DNA of 64,000 nt from Hymenochaete sp. R1 (lineage: Eukaryota > Basidiomycota > Agaricomycetes > Hymenochaetales > Hymenochaetaceae): positions 1 through 64,000 of the forward strand of contig JAFREE010000064.1 in assembly GCA_019400425.1 (NCBI GenBank), read 5' to 3'. This document shows, piece by piece, positions 63,273-64,000 of the stretch. Positions within the stretch are counted from its first letter, which is position 1. Each line of letters begins with the position of its first letter. The notes beneath the pieces are model-generated. The model was not told the origin of the DNA. It searched no databases and saw only the letters and a program-made list of their open reading frames with translations. The position numbers and the translations under genes were made by a program.

Positions 63273-64000
63273 TCAAGGGACGTCATCCAAGGAAGGGTTA
63301 TATCCAATGAAAATTCGAAGCGTGCGACAGGGGTTCCGCAACTCATCAACGGATGCAACCTGTTGAGCATCCAATATAGCGTCATATAAAGCATCTCGCT
63401 CAGTCGTCGCACGCTGAGCTTCTTTTGGGAGCTTGAATTCCGGTGATTCTGAGAGCGCCATTTGTTGCCAAATGGCAGAGCGAGTTTGCATGTCCCTTTG
63501 AACGAGTCTATTAGCGGCATTCAAATGCTAATGAGACAAGGATGTAGCTTACTCTCGATAGCGTTCAAGTAATCTTTCGAACCGTTGTCGAGCGTGGTCC
63601 GCCTCCAAGTCTTCATCATCCCACCCAAGCCTCTTCAGCTCCTCTTCTCGATTGCGTATCCTATCGTTTAAAACTTCCCACATGCTTTCCTTGCAAGCCA
63701 GAACAAGGTGATAAGAACGGAAGAGCTGTAATGTTTGCGTTTATACGAAATGAGACGGGTTCACTTAAACGAGCGGAGAGCAAAGGATGTCACGATTACG
63801 TACCTGAAATGCATTGGTGAAGCCACTAAGTCTTGCCAGAGAGGATATAGGCAATAATTCAAGCTCAGATACATCACATGAGGTATGATGCGGCGAGTAA
63901 TATGGTGAGAAATCTATTTGCGGACTTGCGGGCCTCCATTCATCACCAGATGACGGTGGCGTTCGCTGCTGCTGCACCAGTTCATCGTCTGCATCTCCGT
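63273..64000 (-). CDS. unidentified protein, C-terminal part, cut by window end
   Basis: The gene runs off the right edge; only its 3' exons are visible, ending at stop 63273. From the edge inward the protein reads QQQRTPPSSGDEWRPASPQ, ELELLPISSLARLSGFTNAF, then LFRSYHLVLACKESMWEVLN, DRIRNREEELKRLGWDDEDL and ADHARQRFERLLERYR. It ends with MQTRSAIWQQMALSESPEF, LPKEAQRATTERDALYDAIL and CRTLRIFIGYNPSLDDVP. The helical, charged character and ordinary introns (63536-63552 region and about 63726-63803) indicate a real gene. I do not recognise a family; the missing N-terminus would be needed. Confidence 0.65.

Overview
The window reads as nuclear DNA of a filamentous basidiomycete, most likely an Agaricomycete. 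Genes are split by many short GT-AG introns of about 50-70 nt, with CT-rich leaders before several starts. Gene content is typically fungal: a fungus-type sphingolipid C9-methyltransferase remnant, XlnR-type zinc-cluster and forkhead regulators, an NBR1-type autophagy receptor and a fused p-aminobenzoate synthase. I found no bacterial operon, CRISPR array, rRNA or convincing tRNA. All exon models come from reading frames, splice signals and remembered family sequences; no search was run.

Region 1-9.2 kb is a gene graveyard. After 2.4 kb with nothing recognisable come same-strand, truncated and disabled pieces of at least four genes, plus a probable fifth: a sphingolipid C9-methyltransferase N-terminus, a PXA-domain (SNX25/Mdm1-like) protein, a possible P5A-ATPase N-terminus, an ABC1/COQ8 kinase and a benzoate-4-monooxygenase-type P450. 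A diverged 240-bp direct repeat lies among them. Several pieces keep recognisable introns, so they were copied or left as DNA. This is the most unusual part of the window.

Region 9.2-24.9 kb holds a TBC protein without the usual catalytic fingers, a MITE-like inverted repeat, a DUF2235 hydrolase head-to-head with RRP1, a choline/GABA-type permease, an isopenicillin-N-synthase-like oxygenase head-to-head with UBC12 (carrying an extra Ser/Gly-rich insert), 5-hydroxyisourate hydrolase, and ABZ1.

Region 25-39.3 kb holds a PUF RNA-binding protein, a Dbl-homology RhoGEF, an NBR1-like receptor with PB1, four ZZ fingers, an FW domain and a candidate LIR, and RIB7.

Region 39.5-53.3 kb holds methionine aminopeptidase 2, an HSL-type alpha/beta hydrolase with a probable frameshift, the sphingolipid phospholipase ISC1, an NXT1/p15-like export factor head-to-head with the splicing helicase PRP22, and the ribosome-biogenesis WD40 protein UTP13.

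Region 53.7-64 kb is entirely on the minus strand: a forkhead factor, a zinc-cluster factor, a mitochondrial NIPSNAP protein, a membrane-anchored putative glycosyltransferase, and an unidentified gene running off the window end.

Most intact genes are housekeeping: RNA processing (RRP1, UTP13, PRP22, NXT1, PUF), cofactor synthesis (ABZ1 for folate, RIB7 for riboflavin), protein modification (UBC12, MetAP2) and lipid turnover (ISC1, hydrolases). They do not form one pathway. Five divergent pairs share intergenic regions of about 190-370 bp.
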